Assembly: GCA_028533045.1 (NCBI GenBank)
Contig: JAQQAP010000020.1
Coordinates: forward strand, 62,001 to 126,000
DNA: 64,000 nt
Source of the DNA: Spirochaetales bacterium
Lineage (GTDB): Bacteria; Spirochaetota; Spirochaetia; DSM-2461
Reading direction: 5' to 3'
Part shown: one piece after another, positions 1 to 8,940 of the stretch
Numbering within the stretch: the stretch's first letter is position 1
Layout of the letters: each line of letters opens with the position of its first letter
The notes under the pieces: generated by a model
Database searches by the model: none
What the model was told of the DNA's origin: nothing
Seen by the model: the letters and a program-made list of their open reading frames with translations, nothing else
Made by a program: the position numbers and the translations under genes

Positions 1-1
1 C

Positions 2-601
2 GCCATTAAGGAAGTGATGAATATCTCCTTTGGGTCCGCTTCGGCAGATCTGGCCGAATTGATGGATATTTTCGTTCAACTTAACATCCCCAAGGTCACC
101 CTGTTCCGGGGAGATTCCCTTTTGGATCACTTAAGCGAAGAAATAATCGATTTTGATACATGTAGTATTATCCAGCAAGAATTTTACGGCGATTTCGAGG
201 GCAAGGTATTTCTTGTTTTTGCCTACGGTATGGAAAAGGAGCTCCTCTCCTACTTCCGCGCCCCGGAAATTCTCAGCTTTCAGTCGGACGAACTGATGGA
301 ACTGGAAAAAGAGGTTCTTCTGGAAATAGGGAGCCTGCTTATCGGCGCCTGTGTGGGTAAGCTCTACGACTTTCTCAAAGCGGATATAAGCTATCTCCGT
401 CCCCAATGTGTTCTGGGACGTAAATTTCGGGAGTTAAACGAACCAAAGGACAAAAGAAACCGGGAATCCTTTATTTCCCTTAAAACCTACTTCTCCTTTG
501 AAGACCGGAGCGTGGCGGGACATCTCTTCATGATCAGCGGGGAAGAATCGGCCCTGTCCCTCAAGAATGCCTTGAGTCTTTTTCAGGAGCCCCTTCCGTG
601 A
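2..601 (+). CDS. CheC/CheX/FliY-family protein, 5' end outside window
   Basis: The reading frame is open to the left edge, so the true start lies upstream; the in-frame GTG at 14 is not a real start. CheC-family proteins dephosphorylate CheY-P and carry two pseudo-symmetric sites with the pattern ExxN followed 22 residues later by Pro. The first copy is exact here: EVMN, then 22 residues, then P of NIPKV. The second copy near residue 120 keeps the Glu and the Pro at the same 22-residue spacing (EIGS...RPQ), but Ser replaces Asn. The family assignment rests on this doubled signature. Having one intact site is compatible with phosphatase activity, but that is inference. The downstream cyclase gene starts inside the stop codon, so the two are translationally coupled. 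Confidence 0.8.
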   Translation, partial: AIKEVMNISFGSASADLAELMDIFVQLNIPKVTLFRGDSLLDHLSEEIIDFDTCSIIQQEFYGDFEGKVFLVFAYGMEKELLSYFRAPEILSFQSDELMELEKEVLLEIGSLLIGACVGKLYDFLKADISYLRPQCVLGRKFRELNEPKDKRNRESFISLKTYFSFEDRSVAGHLFMISGEESALSLKNALSLFQEPLP

Positions 602-1506
602 TGTGCCAGGTACTTGATGTCCTAAGTATGGGGATAGTCTCCATCGATGAGAAATACCGCATAAGCGAATGGAATCGCTGGATGGAAATCCACAGCCGTA
701 AAAAAAGAGAAGACGTGGTAGGAACCTCCCTTTTCACCCTCTATCCCCACCTCAGTACGCCCCAGTTTATCCGCAGTTGCAAGTCGGTACTAAAGTTTGG
801 TAACTTTGTCTTCTTCTCACAAAAACTGCACAACTACCTCTTTCCCTTCCAGGCCACGGGAATCTATGGGGACTACTTTGAGTTTATGCAGCAGAGCTGT
901 ACTCTCACTCCCGTTAAAGAGGACGGTAAGACCTTCCGGATAGTCATCACGATTCAGGATGTGACCGAAAGCGTTTATATGGAGAGAAAGCTCAAAACAC
1001 TCATTCAGCAGGACAGCCTGACGGGGATTCACAACCGCCGCTATCTGGACAAGCGACTAAACGAAGAATTCCTCCGCTTCAAACGTCACGGCAATCTTTT
1101 TAGTCTGCTCATCTTTGATATTGACGACTTTAAAAAGATTAACGATACCTACGGCCACCAGTTCGGCGACCGGATTCTCATCAACCTATCCGGGCTCTGC
1201 TCCACCATGATTCGGGGAAGCGATATTCTGGCCCGATTCGGGGGAGAAGAATTCTGCATAATTCTGGCCAATTCCGTGGCTGACGGGGCCCGTACCTTTG
1301 CGGAAAGGCTCCGCTCCTCAGTGGAAGAGCAGAAAACCCGCTTTGACGACAAAACCGATGTGGGAATTACCATAAGCATCGGCATCGCAGAGATCTCCGA
1401 TTCCCTCGAATCCATGGAAGAACTGGTCCATCGGGCGGACGACGCCATGTACGAAGCCAAAAGACAGGGTAAGAACCGGCTTTGCTTCTACGAAGGGAAA
1501 GTTTAA
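601..1506 (+). CDS. PAS-GGDEF diguanylate cyclase
   Basis: This 301-residue cytoplasmic protein should make cyclic di-GMP from two GTP. Residues about 1-125 look like a PAS sensor domain and residues about 135-300 are a complete GGDEF domain. The active-site loop is GGEEF near residue 214, and the metal-binding Asp lies in FDIDDF. An RGSD motif five residues before GGEEF is the inhibitory I-site (RxxD), so product feedback is expected. No transmembrane segment is visible. ATG 601 overlaps the TGA of the CheC-like gene by one base and has AGGAG about 10 bases upstream; a GTG at 598 is less likely. Coupling to a CheC-family protein suggests a signalling link between chemotaxis and c-di-GMP. Confidence 0.9.
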   Translation: MCQVLDVLSMGIVSIDEKYRISEWNRWMEIHSRKKREDVVGTSLFTLYPHLSTPQFIRSCKSVLKFGNFVFFSQKLHNYLFPFQATGIYGDYFEFMQQSCTLTPVKEDGKTFRIVITIQDVTESVYMERKLKTLIQQDSLTGIHNRRYLDKRLNEEFLRFKRHGNLFSLLIFDIDDFKKINDTYGHQFGDRILINLSGLCSTMIRGSDILARFGGEEFCIILANSVADGARTFAERLRSSVEEQKTRFDDKTDVGITISIGIAEISDSLESMEELVHRADDAMYEAKRQGKNRLCFYEGKV

Positions 1507-1571
1507 ACACTATGTAAACTACACATTTAATGGAACTGTAGAACTAGACAGATTTAAACTAAAGGAATAAT

Positions 1572-1590
1572 ATTCCCTCGAAAGAGGAAT
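1572..1590 (+). promoter_or_regulatory. hairpin covering the RBS of the activase gene
   Basis: ATTCCCTC, a GAAA tetraloop and GAGGAAT form a near-perfect hairpin with one bulged C. The 3' arm contains the AGAGGAA Shine-Dalgarno 7-8 bases before ATG 1598. The stem would hide the ribosome-binding site, so it may lower or control translation of the large iron-sulfur protein. The structure is seen in the sequence; the regulatory role is inference. Confidence 0.4.
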
Positions 1591-1597
1591 AGTAAAA

Positions 1598-4500
1598 ATG
1601 TCATATAGATTGGGAATCGATATTGGTTCTACCACGGCTAAAGCGGTCCTGTCCGACGAGTCAGGTCAGGTTCTTTTTCACCGCTACAGACGGCACAATA
1701 CGGAAATAGAAAAAACCATCAAAGATATACTCCTGGAGGGGGCCGAAGAATTTCCCGGCATCTCTTTTAATGTGAAACTTACCGGTACGGCCGGGCTGGG
1801 ACTGAGTGAACGGTGCAGCCTCCCCTTTACCCAGGAAGTCATCGCCTCGGCGGAGGTGATTAAGCAGTGCCATCCGGACGTGCGTATGCTGATTGATCTG
1901 GGCGGGGAAGACTCGAAGGTCATCTTTTTTACCGACCCGATTAAGCCGGATATTAGGATGAACGGGAACTGCGCCGGAGGAACGGGAGCCTTCATTGACC
2001 AGATGGCGGTTCTTTTAAACCTCTCCCATGAGGAGTTGAACGAAGAAGCGGCCAAAGCTCAGACCATCTACCCCATCGCTTCCCGCTGCGGGGTCTTTGC
2101 CAAGACCGACATACAGAATCTCATTGCCCGGGATATTCCGGGAAGCGATATTGCCGCCAGTATTTACAAAGCCGTGGCCTACCAGGTAATCAACACCCTG
2201 GGTCGGGGAACGGAACTTATGCCCAAGGTGATTTTTGCCGGCGGACCCCTCACCTTCTCCTCCCAACTTCGCAGAGCTTTTATGGATGTGCTGAACCTGG
2301 GAGAAGAGGACCTCTTTGAACCGGAATACCCCGCTCTTCTTCCCGCCCTGGGAGCGGCCCTTTTAGCCGATCCGGAGAAGGAAGAGAGCTTTAGCTTCGC
2401 CTCCCTTACCAAACGAATGGAAGAGAATCCGGCCGGAACGGGAGTGGCCACAGACCGCCTCCCGCCTCTTTTTACATCCCCCGAAGAATTTTCCGGCTGG
2501 GAAGAGAAAAAGGACAGCTTTGCCATGGCCGAAACAAGCCTGGAAGAAGCGTCAAAGGGCCCCCTCTTTTTGGGTATCGATTCGGGCTCAACCACCACAA
2601 AGATTGTCCTTCTCGATAAAGAAGGCCGCCTTGCCGCACGTCACTACCGCAACAACCGGGGAAACCCCATTCAAGCGGTCCGCTCCGGCCTGGAAGAAAT
2701 TTACGCCCGTGCCAAAGAGGAGGGGCTTAAGCTGAATATAGCCCGGACAGCCGTAACCGGCTACGGAGAGGACCTTATCCAGTTTGCCTTTGGAATGGAC
2801 GAGGGCCATGTGGAAACAATAGCCCACTTTAGGGGAGCCCGTTATTTTGAACCGGAGGTCTCCTTTATTCTGGACATAGGCGGCCAGGATATGAAGGCCC
2901 TCTTTATTCGGGACGGAATTATCCACAACATGGAGCTTAACGAAGCCTGTTCCTCCGGCTGCGGCTCCTTTATAGAAACCTTTGCCAACTCCCTGGACAT
3001 GAGCGTTCAGGAATTCTCCCGGGCCGCCTGTACCGACGCCCCCGGTCCCTGTGACCTGGGTACCCGCTGTACGGTGTTTATGAACTCCCGGGTTAAACAG
3101 TCCCTAAGGGAAGGGGCTACCCAGGGGGAAATCTCCGCCGGGCTGGCCTATTCTGTCATCAAAAACTGCTTTAACAAGGTACTTAAACTCACCGACTACT
3201 CCCTTCTGGGAGACCATGTGGTCGTCCAGGGAGGGACCTTCCGTAACCAGGCCATACTCCGGGCCACCGAACTGGTTCTGGAACGGGAAGTGACCCGTCC
3301 GCCCCATTCGGAACTGATGGGAGCCTGGGGAGCCGCCCTGATCGGCCGGGACAATTGGCTTAAGGAAGAAATATCCAGCTCCTTCATCGGTCTTGAGAAT
3401 CTGGAAAGGGCCTCGGACTACGAAAGAAAGCGTATTGAGTGTAAGGGCTGTGAAAATTTTTGCCAGGTTACTCGCCTCACCTTTAAAGAGGACGGGGAAC
3501 AGCGGGCCTTTTATGCGGGTAACAAGTGCGAGAAGATCTTCTCCAACCGCCTCAAAGGCAGCCGGACCGGCACCAATATGCACCAGCTTAAGCGGGAACT
3601 CCTTTTTGACAGGGAGATGGAACCCGCCGGAAGTAAAGGTTCTCCCCTAAAGATAGGAATCCCCCGTGTTCTGAACATGTGGGACGACTTCCCCTTCTGG
3701 TGTGAACTCTTTGTACAGAGCGGCTTTGAGGTGGTCCTCTCCGACCCGTCCAGTATGGAACTGGCCGCCAAGGGATACGGGACCGTAATGAGCGAGAATA
3801 TCTGCTTCCCCGCCAAACTGACCAACGGCCACATATTCAACCTTATGGAAAAAGATGTGGACCGGATTTTCTACCCCATGGTCCGATACAGTCGTCCCGA
3901 ATACGAAGACGCGGACAATGAATATAACTGTCCCGTTGTAACCGGATATCCCCAGGTAATCGAATCGTCAATCAACCCGGAAGGCCGGGGGATTCCCTTT
4001 GACAGGCCCCCTCTCTCCTTTGCGTCGGAAAAGCTTATCCGCCAGTTCTGCCTCAAATATCTGGGAGAACGGGGCGTTCCGGAAAGTCGGGCAAAGAGGG
4101 CCTTTAACGCCGCTCTGGACGCTCAGGATAAGTATAGAGAACAGGTTCGCGAAACGGGTGCCCGCATTGTAGAAGCGGCCCGGAAAGAGAAACGCACGGT
4201 TATGATGGTCCTGGGTCGCCCCTACCATGTGGACGCCCTCATCAGCCATAAAATGGGAGAAATGATCACCTCCCTGGGGCTGGACCTGATTACGGAAGAC
4301 TCCCTTCCCCTTAAGGACCGGACCCAACTGGATGACATAAAGGTTCTGACTCAATGGACCTTCCCCAACCGCCTCTACGACGGAGCCCTCTGGGCGGCGG
4401 AACAGGAAAATGTGGAAGTGATTCAGCTCAACTCATTCGGCTGCGGGCCCGACGCCCTCACGGTGGACGAGATAAAACCCCTTCTGAATCGCTACGGCAA

Positions 4501-5953
4501 GAACCCCACCCTGGTAAAAATTGACGAAATCACCAGCCCCGGTTCGGTTAAGCTCCGAATCCGCTCCCTCATCGAGTCCATAAAAATGCGGGGAAAGGAC
4601 TTTGTTCCCCATAAAATTGAACGGGTCGATACGGCTATTTTCCAACCAGAAGACAAGAAGCGAAAGATCCTCGCCCCGGTCTTTTCCCCCTTCTATACGG
4701 ACTTCCTGGTAAGTACCTTTAGAAATCAAGGTTACGACCTGGAGATTCTCCCCCTGGCGGATAAGAAGAGTATAGAAACGGGCCTCAAATACTCCAACAA
4801 CGACATCTGCTACCCCGCCACCATCGTTATCGGGGACCTGATCAAGGCCTTGCAGAGCGGGAAATACAACCCCGACGAGATTGCCGTCGGTTTAACCCAA
4901 ACCGGCGGTCAATGCCGCGCCTCCAGCTACGTCTCCATGCTCAAAAAAGCCATGATTCGGGCCGGTTATGCCCACGTTCCGGTAGTAACCATCTCGACCC
5001 ACGGGGGCGGGGAGAAACTCAATCCCCAGCCGGGCTTTGAAATCCCCTCCTCCTTCCGACTGGACTGTATGTTCGGTATTATTTACGCCGACGTTCTGGC
5101 CCGGCTCTACTACAGCCACGCCTGTCGGGAGAAAGTCAAAGGCGCCACATGGGCCCTTACTGAAAAATATATTGAACTGGGTAAGGTCCGGGTGGACTAC
5201 CGCAAGCCCGGTCGTCTCTATGCCCTTCTGGATAAGGCGGTTGAGGAGTTCAATCAGATTGAAGTAGACCCCACGCCCCTGCCCAAGGTGGGTATCGTGG
5301 GAGAGATCTACGTCAAGTTCAACCCCTTTAGCAACAGCAATATGACCGAATGGCTCATGGAACAGGGCATTGAGCCGGAAGTGCCGCCGCTCATCAGTTT
5401 CTTCCTCACCATGTTCATTACGGAACATTACAACTGGAAAAACTTCATTGCCGAAACGAGCCGACTCAAGCTTCACGGCCTCCGCCTGGCGGAAAAATTT
5501 GTGGACCACCACATAGACAAGGCGAATAAAATCCTTAAGCGATCCGTCCAGCCCACTCCCGGAATCCACCGAATCCGCCACCTGGCCGATCATGCCCAAA
5601 AGATGATAGATCTTGTGAACCAATACGGCGAATCCTGGCTTATTGCGGGTGACATAGGCGGCTTTATGGAGGACGGCATTAGCGACGTTATCTGTATCCA
5701 GCCCTTCGGTTGTATCGCCAACCACATCATTGCCAAGGGGATGGAAAAAAAGATGAAGGAACACCACAAGGGCCTGAATATTCTCTATCTTGACTGGGAT
5801 GCGGGATCGAGCGAAGTAAATGCGGTAAACCGGCTCGATTTTCTGGTACGCGGTGCCCGGGATGCTTTTTACAGGAAGAACGGGCCTGCAAAAACGGAGC
5901 AGAGCGATAAGACTGATAAAACGGACGAAGAACGGGAGGCGGTTCTCACATGA
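1598..5953 (+). CDS. Giant 2-hydroxyacyl-CoA dehydratase activase/reductase fusion (BadF x2 + HgdA/B-like x2)
   Basis: This 1451-residue protein begins with an ASKHA ATPase of the HgdC/BadF type (GIDIGST near residue 6; cluster cysteines C125 and C164, 39 apart as in HgdC). A second such ATPase follows at about 322-590 (GIDSGST; C451 and C491). A CxxC-x3-C plus C cluster (C615, C618, C622, C644) comes next. Two dehydratase-like modules finish the protein. The first has C736 (ENICFP), C778 and C949 (SFGCGP); the second has C1071 (NDICYP), C1106 (GGQCRA) and C1372 (PFGCIA). In known systems the activase uses ATP to push one electron to the dehydratase or double-cubane protein. Here donor and acceptor parts are in one chain. 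The substrate is unknown, and no acyl-CoA genes lie nearby. The RBS sits in a hairpin. The next gene starts within its stop codon. Confidence 0.85.
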   Translation: MSYRLGIDIGSTTAKAVLSDESGQVLFHRYRRHNTEIEKTIKDILLEGAEEFPGISFNVKLTGTAGLGLSERCSLPFTQEVIASAEVIKQCHPDVRMLIDLGGEDSKVIFFTDPIKPDIRMNGNCAGGTGAFIDQMAVLLNLSHEELNEEAAKAQTIYPIASRCGVFAKTDIQNLIARDIPGSDIAASIYKAVAYQVINTLGRGTELMPKVIFAGGPLTFSSQLRRAFMDVLNLGEEDLFEPEYPALLPALGAALLADPEKEESFSFASLTKRMEENPAGTGVATDRLPPLFTSPEEFSGWEEKKDSFAMAETSLEEASKGPLFLGIDSGSTTTKIVLLDKEGRLAARHYRNNRGNPIQAVRSGLEEIYARAKEEGLKLNIARTAVTGYGEDLIQFAFGMDEGHVETIAHFRGARYFEPEVSFILDIGGQDMKALFIRDGIIHNMELNEACSSGCGSFIETFANSLDMSVQEFSRAACTDAPGPCDLGTRCTVFMNSRVKQSLREGATQGEISAGLAYSVIKNCFNKVLKLTDYSLLGDHVVVQGGTFRNQAILRATELVLEREVTRPPHSELMGAWGAALIGRDNWLKEEISSSFIGLENLERASDYERKRIECKGCENFCQVTRLTFKEDGEQRAFYAGNKCEKIFSNRLKGSRTGTNMHQLKRELLFDREMEPAGSKGSPLKIGIPRVLNMWDDFPFWCELFVQSGFEVVLSDPSSMELAAKGYGTVMSENICFPAKLTNGHIFNLMEKDVDRIFYPMVRYSRPEYEDADNEYNCPVVTGYPQVIESSINPEGRGIPFDRPPLSFASEKLIRQFCLKYLGERGVPESRAKRAFNAALDAQDKYREQVRETGARIVEAARKEKRTVMMVLGRPYHVDALISHKMGEMITSLGLDLITEDSLPLKDRTQLDDIKVLTQWTFPNRLYDGALWAAEQENVEVIQLNSFGCGPDALTVDEIKPLLNRYGKNPTLVKIDEITSPGSVKLRIRSLIESIKMRGKDFVPHKIERVDTAIFQPEDKKRKILAPVFSPFYTDFLVSTFRNQGYDLEILPLADKKSIETGLKYSNNDICYPATIVIGDLIKALQSGKYNPDEIAVGLTQTGGQCRASSYVSMLKKAMIRAGYAHVPVVTISTHGGGEKLNPQPGFEIPSSFRLDCMFGIIYADVLARLYYSHACREKVKGATWALTEKYIELGKVRVDYRKPGRLYALLDKAVEEFNQIEVDPTPLPKVGIVGEIYVKFNPFSNSNMTEWLMEQGIEPEVPPLISFFLTMFITEHYNWKNFIAETSRLKLHGLRLAEKFVDHHIDKANKILKRSVQPTPGIHRIRHLADHAQKMIDLVNQYGESWLIAGDIGGFMEDGISDVICIQPFGCIANHIIAKGMEKKMKEHHKGLNILYLDWDAGSSEVNAVNRLDFLVRGARDAFYRKNGPAKTEQSDKTDKTDEEREAVLT

Positions 5954-7065
5954 GTGCTTCCGTAGCCCTTCTCAAATGTGAAGCCTATGAGGGAAAGAAA
6001 ATTACCGAGCAGCTTAAGCGGCTGCCCGAACTCACCGACTTCCCCGATGTAAAGGGAAAACGGGTTCTTCTCAAACCGAATCTTCTCTCCGGAAGCGCCC
6101 CGGAAAAGGCGGTTACCACCCACCCGGAAGTACTCCGGGGAGTTATTGAGCTGATGAAAAGCCTGGAGGCTTCGTCCGTTGTAGTGGGCGACTCTCCCGG
6201 GGCTGGGCCTTCCCTTCCGGCGGCAAAAAAGGCCGGACTTTACCGAGTTTGTGAGGAGACCGGCGTGAAGTGGGTCGATTTTTCCGAAACGGAGACCTTT
6301 CCCTGCGACGAAGCGGTCTTGCACAGTCAGTTCCTTCTTACTAAAGAACTCAGCCGGGCGGATATTACCATATCCCTTCCCAAAATGAAGACCCACGGGC
6401 TCATGTACTTTACGGGGGCCATAAAGAATCTCTTTGGCCTTATTCCGGGTCTGGCCAAATCGGGCTTTCATATGCGCTACCCCGACAAGGAAGATTTTGC
6501 CCGTCTCATTGTAGATTTAAATCTGGCCGTACGGGCGGACTACGCCATTATGGACGGGATTGTTGCCATGGAAGGCCGGGGACCGGGCAGCGGTACCCCC
6601 CGACCAATGAACCTTCTATTAGGCTCCTCCGATCTGCTCGCCCTGGATATCACGGCGGCCAATCTCATAGGCTACGACGGGGCCAGCCTGCCTATTCACA
6701 GGACCATGCTCTCCACCTCTCTCTGGATCAACTCCCCCAAAGAAATACAGCTTAAGGGTGATGACAGGGAGCAATTTTTCTGCCCCAACTTCAAAAAAAT
6801 CCCCCGGATTCCCGACTACGCCGGCCTCGTTCCCCCCGCCCTTCGTCCCCTTCTCAAAAACCTTATCGTACCCCGTCCGTTTTTCCGGCACCGGGACTGT
6901 ATTAAGTGCGGGAAGTGTTTGGAAATTTGCTCCCCCAAGGCGTTGAGCTTTACCGGGGAAGGCAAAAAGCGCAAGGTCGCCATAGATTACGACAAGTGCA
7001 TCCGCTGTTACTGCTGTGATGAAATCTGCCCGGTCGCTGCCATCCACCTTAAAAGGCGGTTCTAA
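5950..7065 (+). CDS. DUF362 protein with C-terminal 2x[4Fe-4S] ferredoxin domain
   Basis: The protein has 371 residues. Residues about 1-300 match the DUF362 fold (conserved start KPNLL, later LPKMKTHG and GAIKNLFG). The end carries two CxxCxxCxxxC-type [4Fe-4S] motifs, CIKCGKCLEIC and CIRCYCCDEIC. The ATG overlaps the TGA of the activase gene (ATGA) with GGGAGG upstream, so the two are coupled. The biochemical role of DUF362 is not settled. From context I infer an electron carrier or iron-sulfur partner of the large ATP-driven reductase upstream. Confidence 0.8.
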   Translation: MSASVALLKCEAYEGKKITEQLKRLPELTDFPDVKGKRVLLKPNLLSGSAPEKAVTTHPEVLRGVIELMKSLEASSVVVGDSPGAGPSLPAAKKAGLYRVCEETGVKWVDFSETETFPCDEAVLHSQFLLTKELSRADITISLPKMKTHGLMYFTGAIKNLFGLIPGLAKSGFHMRYPDKEDFARLIVDLNLAVRADYAIMDGIVAMEGRGPGSGTPRPMNLLLGSSDLLALDITAANLIGYDGASLPIHRTMLSTSLWINSPKEIQLKGDDREQFFCPNFKKIPRIPDYAGLVPPALRPLLKNLIVPRPFFRHRDCIKCGKCLEICSPKALSFTGEGKKRKVAIDYDKCIRCYCCDEICPVAAIHLKRRF

Positions 7066-7066
7066 C

Positions 7067-7858
7067 TTGCCCCTGAGCGACGACTTCAAGATATTTTGCA
7101 ACCTGGAATGCAACCGTTATCTCCAATTAAAAGAGTGGTTCAACCGGGAAGAGATTAGTGCATCGGTCATACAAACGGGCGATTTAAAGCATTTTCTCAT
7201 TCGCCCCGGAGAAGAAAGGGGCTTTGACAGTCAAAACTATACCAAGACTCTGGTCGCCCATTACGACCGCTTTCCCGGTTCCCCCGGAGCCAACGATAAC
7301 GGGGCTTCTGTTTTCCAGCTTCTCCACCTCTGCCGCTACCTGCAGGACTGCCGCTACACCCACAACTGCCAGATTCTTCTTACCGACGGAGAGGAACTCC
7401 ACCACGGGAGCGGTCGGAAAGAGCAAGGGTCCTACCTGTTGGGGGAACTTTTCAAACAGCATGGAATTGACCGGACAGTTATGATTATTCTGGATATGTG
7501 CGGGATTGGGGACACCCTCATCTACTCCACAGGCCATGAAAAACTCACCGGCCGGCGTTCTCCCAGGGAAGAGGAAATCCTTAAACCCATTCTCGATCTC
7601 ATACCCACTTATAGTAGGGGGAAATCCCTCTCTGTTACGGAAAAGTACTCCGACGATTTGGGATTCCTGGCCCACGACTTCCTTACCCTTCAGGTCTCCC
7701 TCATCCCCTGGAAAGAGAGAAATCAGCTTGAAGAAGGAACTATTCCCGATAGCTGGCAAACCATGCACACCCCCTGGGACCGGCCGGAGAAGCTTGAAAA
7801 ACGTTCATTCAGAATAATGGAAGGATTTCTTAAACAAATTAGTAAATTATGCCTTTAA
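7067..7858 (+). CDS. M28-family zinc peptidase (aminopeptidase-like)
   Basis: The sequence shows all five expected M28 ligand positions: His in AHYD (about residue 65), Asp in GANDN (about 76), the Glu pair in DGEEL (about 109), Asp in LDMCG (about 142) and His in MHTPWD (about 233). This predicts a two-zinc exopeptidase acting on peptides. There is no signal peptide, so it should be cytoplasmic. I place the start at TTG 7067, two bases after the stop of the DUF362 gene and behind AAGGCGG, giving 263 residues. An upstream ATG at 7016 would run 50 bases into the DUF362 ferredoxin domain. The gene probably shares the mRNA of the preceding two genes; the functional link is unclear. Confidence 0.75.
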   Translation: MPLSDDFKIFCNLECNRYLQLKEWFNREEISASVIQTGDLKHFLIRPGEERGFDSQNYTKTLVAHYDRFPGSPGANDNGASVFQLLHLCRYLQDCRYTHNCQILLTDGEELHHGSGRKEQGSYLLGELFKQHGIDRTVMIILDMCGIGDTLIYSTGHEKLTGRRSPREEEILKPILDLIPTYSRGKSLSVTEKYSDDLGFLAHDFLTLQVSLIPWKERNQLEEGTIPDSWQTMHTPWDRPEKLEKRSFRIMEGFLKQISKLCL

Positions 7859-7905
7859 TTTTTTCCTAACATTGTTATTATATGTAATACGAAGGAGCTT
7901 ACCCC

Positions 7906-8931
7906 ATGAAAAAGACCTTTCCCTTACTTATAATAACCCTTATCTTCCTTGCCTCCTGTTCCCGGGGCGAAGAGACCGCTATAAAAAACCTGGAAGAGAT
8001 TTATCAGGAAGAAGGGATTCCCGTAACGGTGAGAACCGTCGGACGGGAGGATTTTTCAACCTTTATTAGCTTCACCTCCTCTTTAACGGGAACCAAAGAG
8101 TCCACCGGAGCCTCCATGGTATCCGATACGGTAGAGGAAGTGCTTGTTGCGGTGGGGGACTTTGTCGAAAAGGACCAGCCCCTGGTGCGCTTTCCCAAGG
8201 ACAACCCCGCCCTGGGCTATTACCAGGCCAAAGCGGCCTATGAAGCGGCCCGCACCGGTTTCAACCGGGTGGAAAATCTCTACCAGAGCAGCGGGATCTC
8301 CCTCCAGGCCTATGACGACACAAAAACCCAATACGAAGTGCAGTCGGCCAACTGGGAAACGGTTCAGGATATGGTGGAAGTGAAATCCCCCATCGCCGGT
8401 TATGTGACCCGACTGAATGTACAGCCTTCGGATAATGTAAATCCCGGGGACGACCTCTTTACCGTGTCCAACTTTGACAAGCTGACCGCCACCGTCTGGG
8501 TCGCGGACCACGAAATCAAACAGATTAGCAAAGGACAGAGCGCCACCGCCCACTGGGAAGACATTTCTATTTCCGGTGAAGTGACTCAAGTCGACCTCTC
8601 CATGGACCCCCATATGAAGGCTTTCGCCGTCTACGTCAGCTTTAATAACGAAGACCACCTGATCCCCAGCGGTATCACGGCCAACATAGATATAGAAACC
8701 AGTCTGACCAAGGATTCCATCGTTCTCCATAGAAATGAAATTCTCTCGGACCACGACGAATGGTACGTCTATCTGAATGTGAACGGTACGGCAAAAAAAC
8801 AGCCCGTTCAACCGGGAATACGGCAGGGAATGTACTATGTCCTCGAATCGGGCTTGAACGGGGGTGAGGAGCTGGTTACCCGGGGCGCCTCGCTCATTCG
8901 GGAAGACTCCTCCCTCAAGATCGTAGAATAG
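7906..8931 (+). CDS. RND efflux periplasmic adaptor lipoprotein (membrane fusion protein)
   Basis: This 341-residue adaptor links an inner-membrane RND pump to an outer-membrane channel. It starts with a lipoprotein signal ending in LASC (lipid-modified Cys18). It then has the two halves of a biotinyl-lipoyl domain (EEVLVAVGDFVEKDQPLV and SPIAGYVTRLNVQPSDNV) flanking a short helical hairpin, followed by beta-barrel and membrane-proximal domains. AAGGAG lies 8 bases before the ATG. The permease gene follows after 9 bases. No TolC-type channel gene is in the window, so the outer-membrane partner must be encoded elsewhere. Confidence 0.88.
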   Translation: MKKTFPLLIITLIFLASCSRGEETAIKNLEEIYQEEGIPVTVRTVGREDFSTFISFTSSLTGTKESTGASMVSDTVEEVLVAVGDFVEKDQPLVRFPKDNPALGYYQAKAAYEAARTGFNRVENLYQSSGISLQAYDDTKTQYEVQSANWETVQDMVEVKSPIAGYVTRLNVQPSDNVNPGDDLFTVSNFDKLTATVWVADHEIKQISKGQSATAHWEDISISGEVTQVDLSMDPHMKAFAVYVSFNNEDHLIPSGITANIDIETSLTKDSIVLHRNEILSDHDEWYVYLNVNGTAKKQPVQPGIRQGMYYVLESGLNGGEELVTRGASLIREDSSLKIVE

Positions 8932-8940
8932 GGAGTATTT

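Noticed and set aside
4892-5767. 291-residue minus-strand frame opposite the giant reductase gene
   Set aside because: It is the antisense shadow of a strongly conserved coding region, has no RBS and no recognisable motif.
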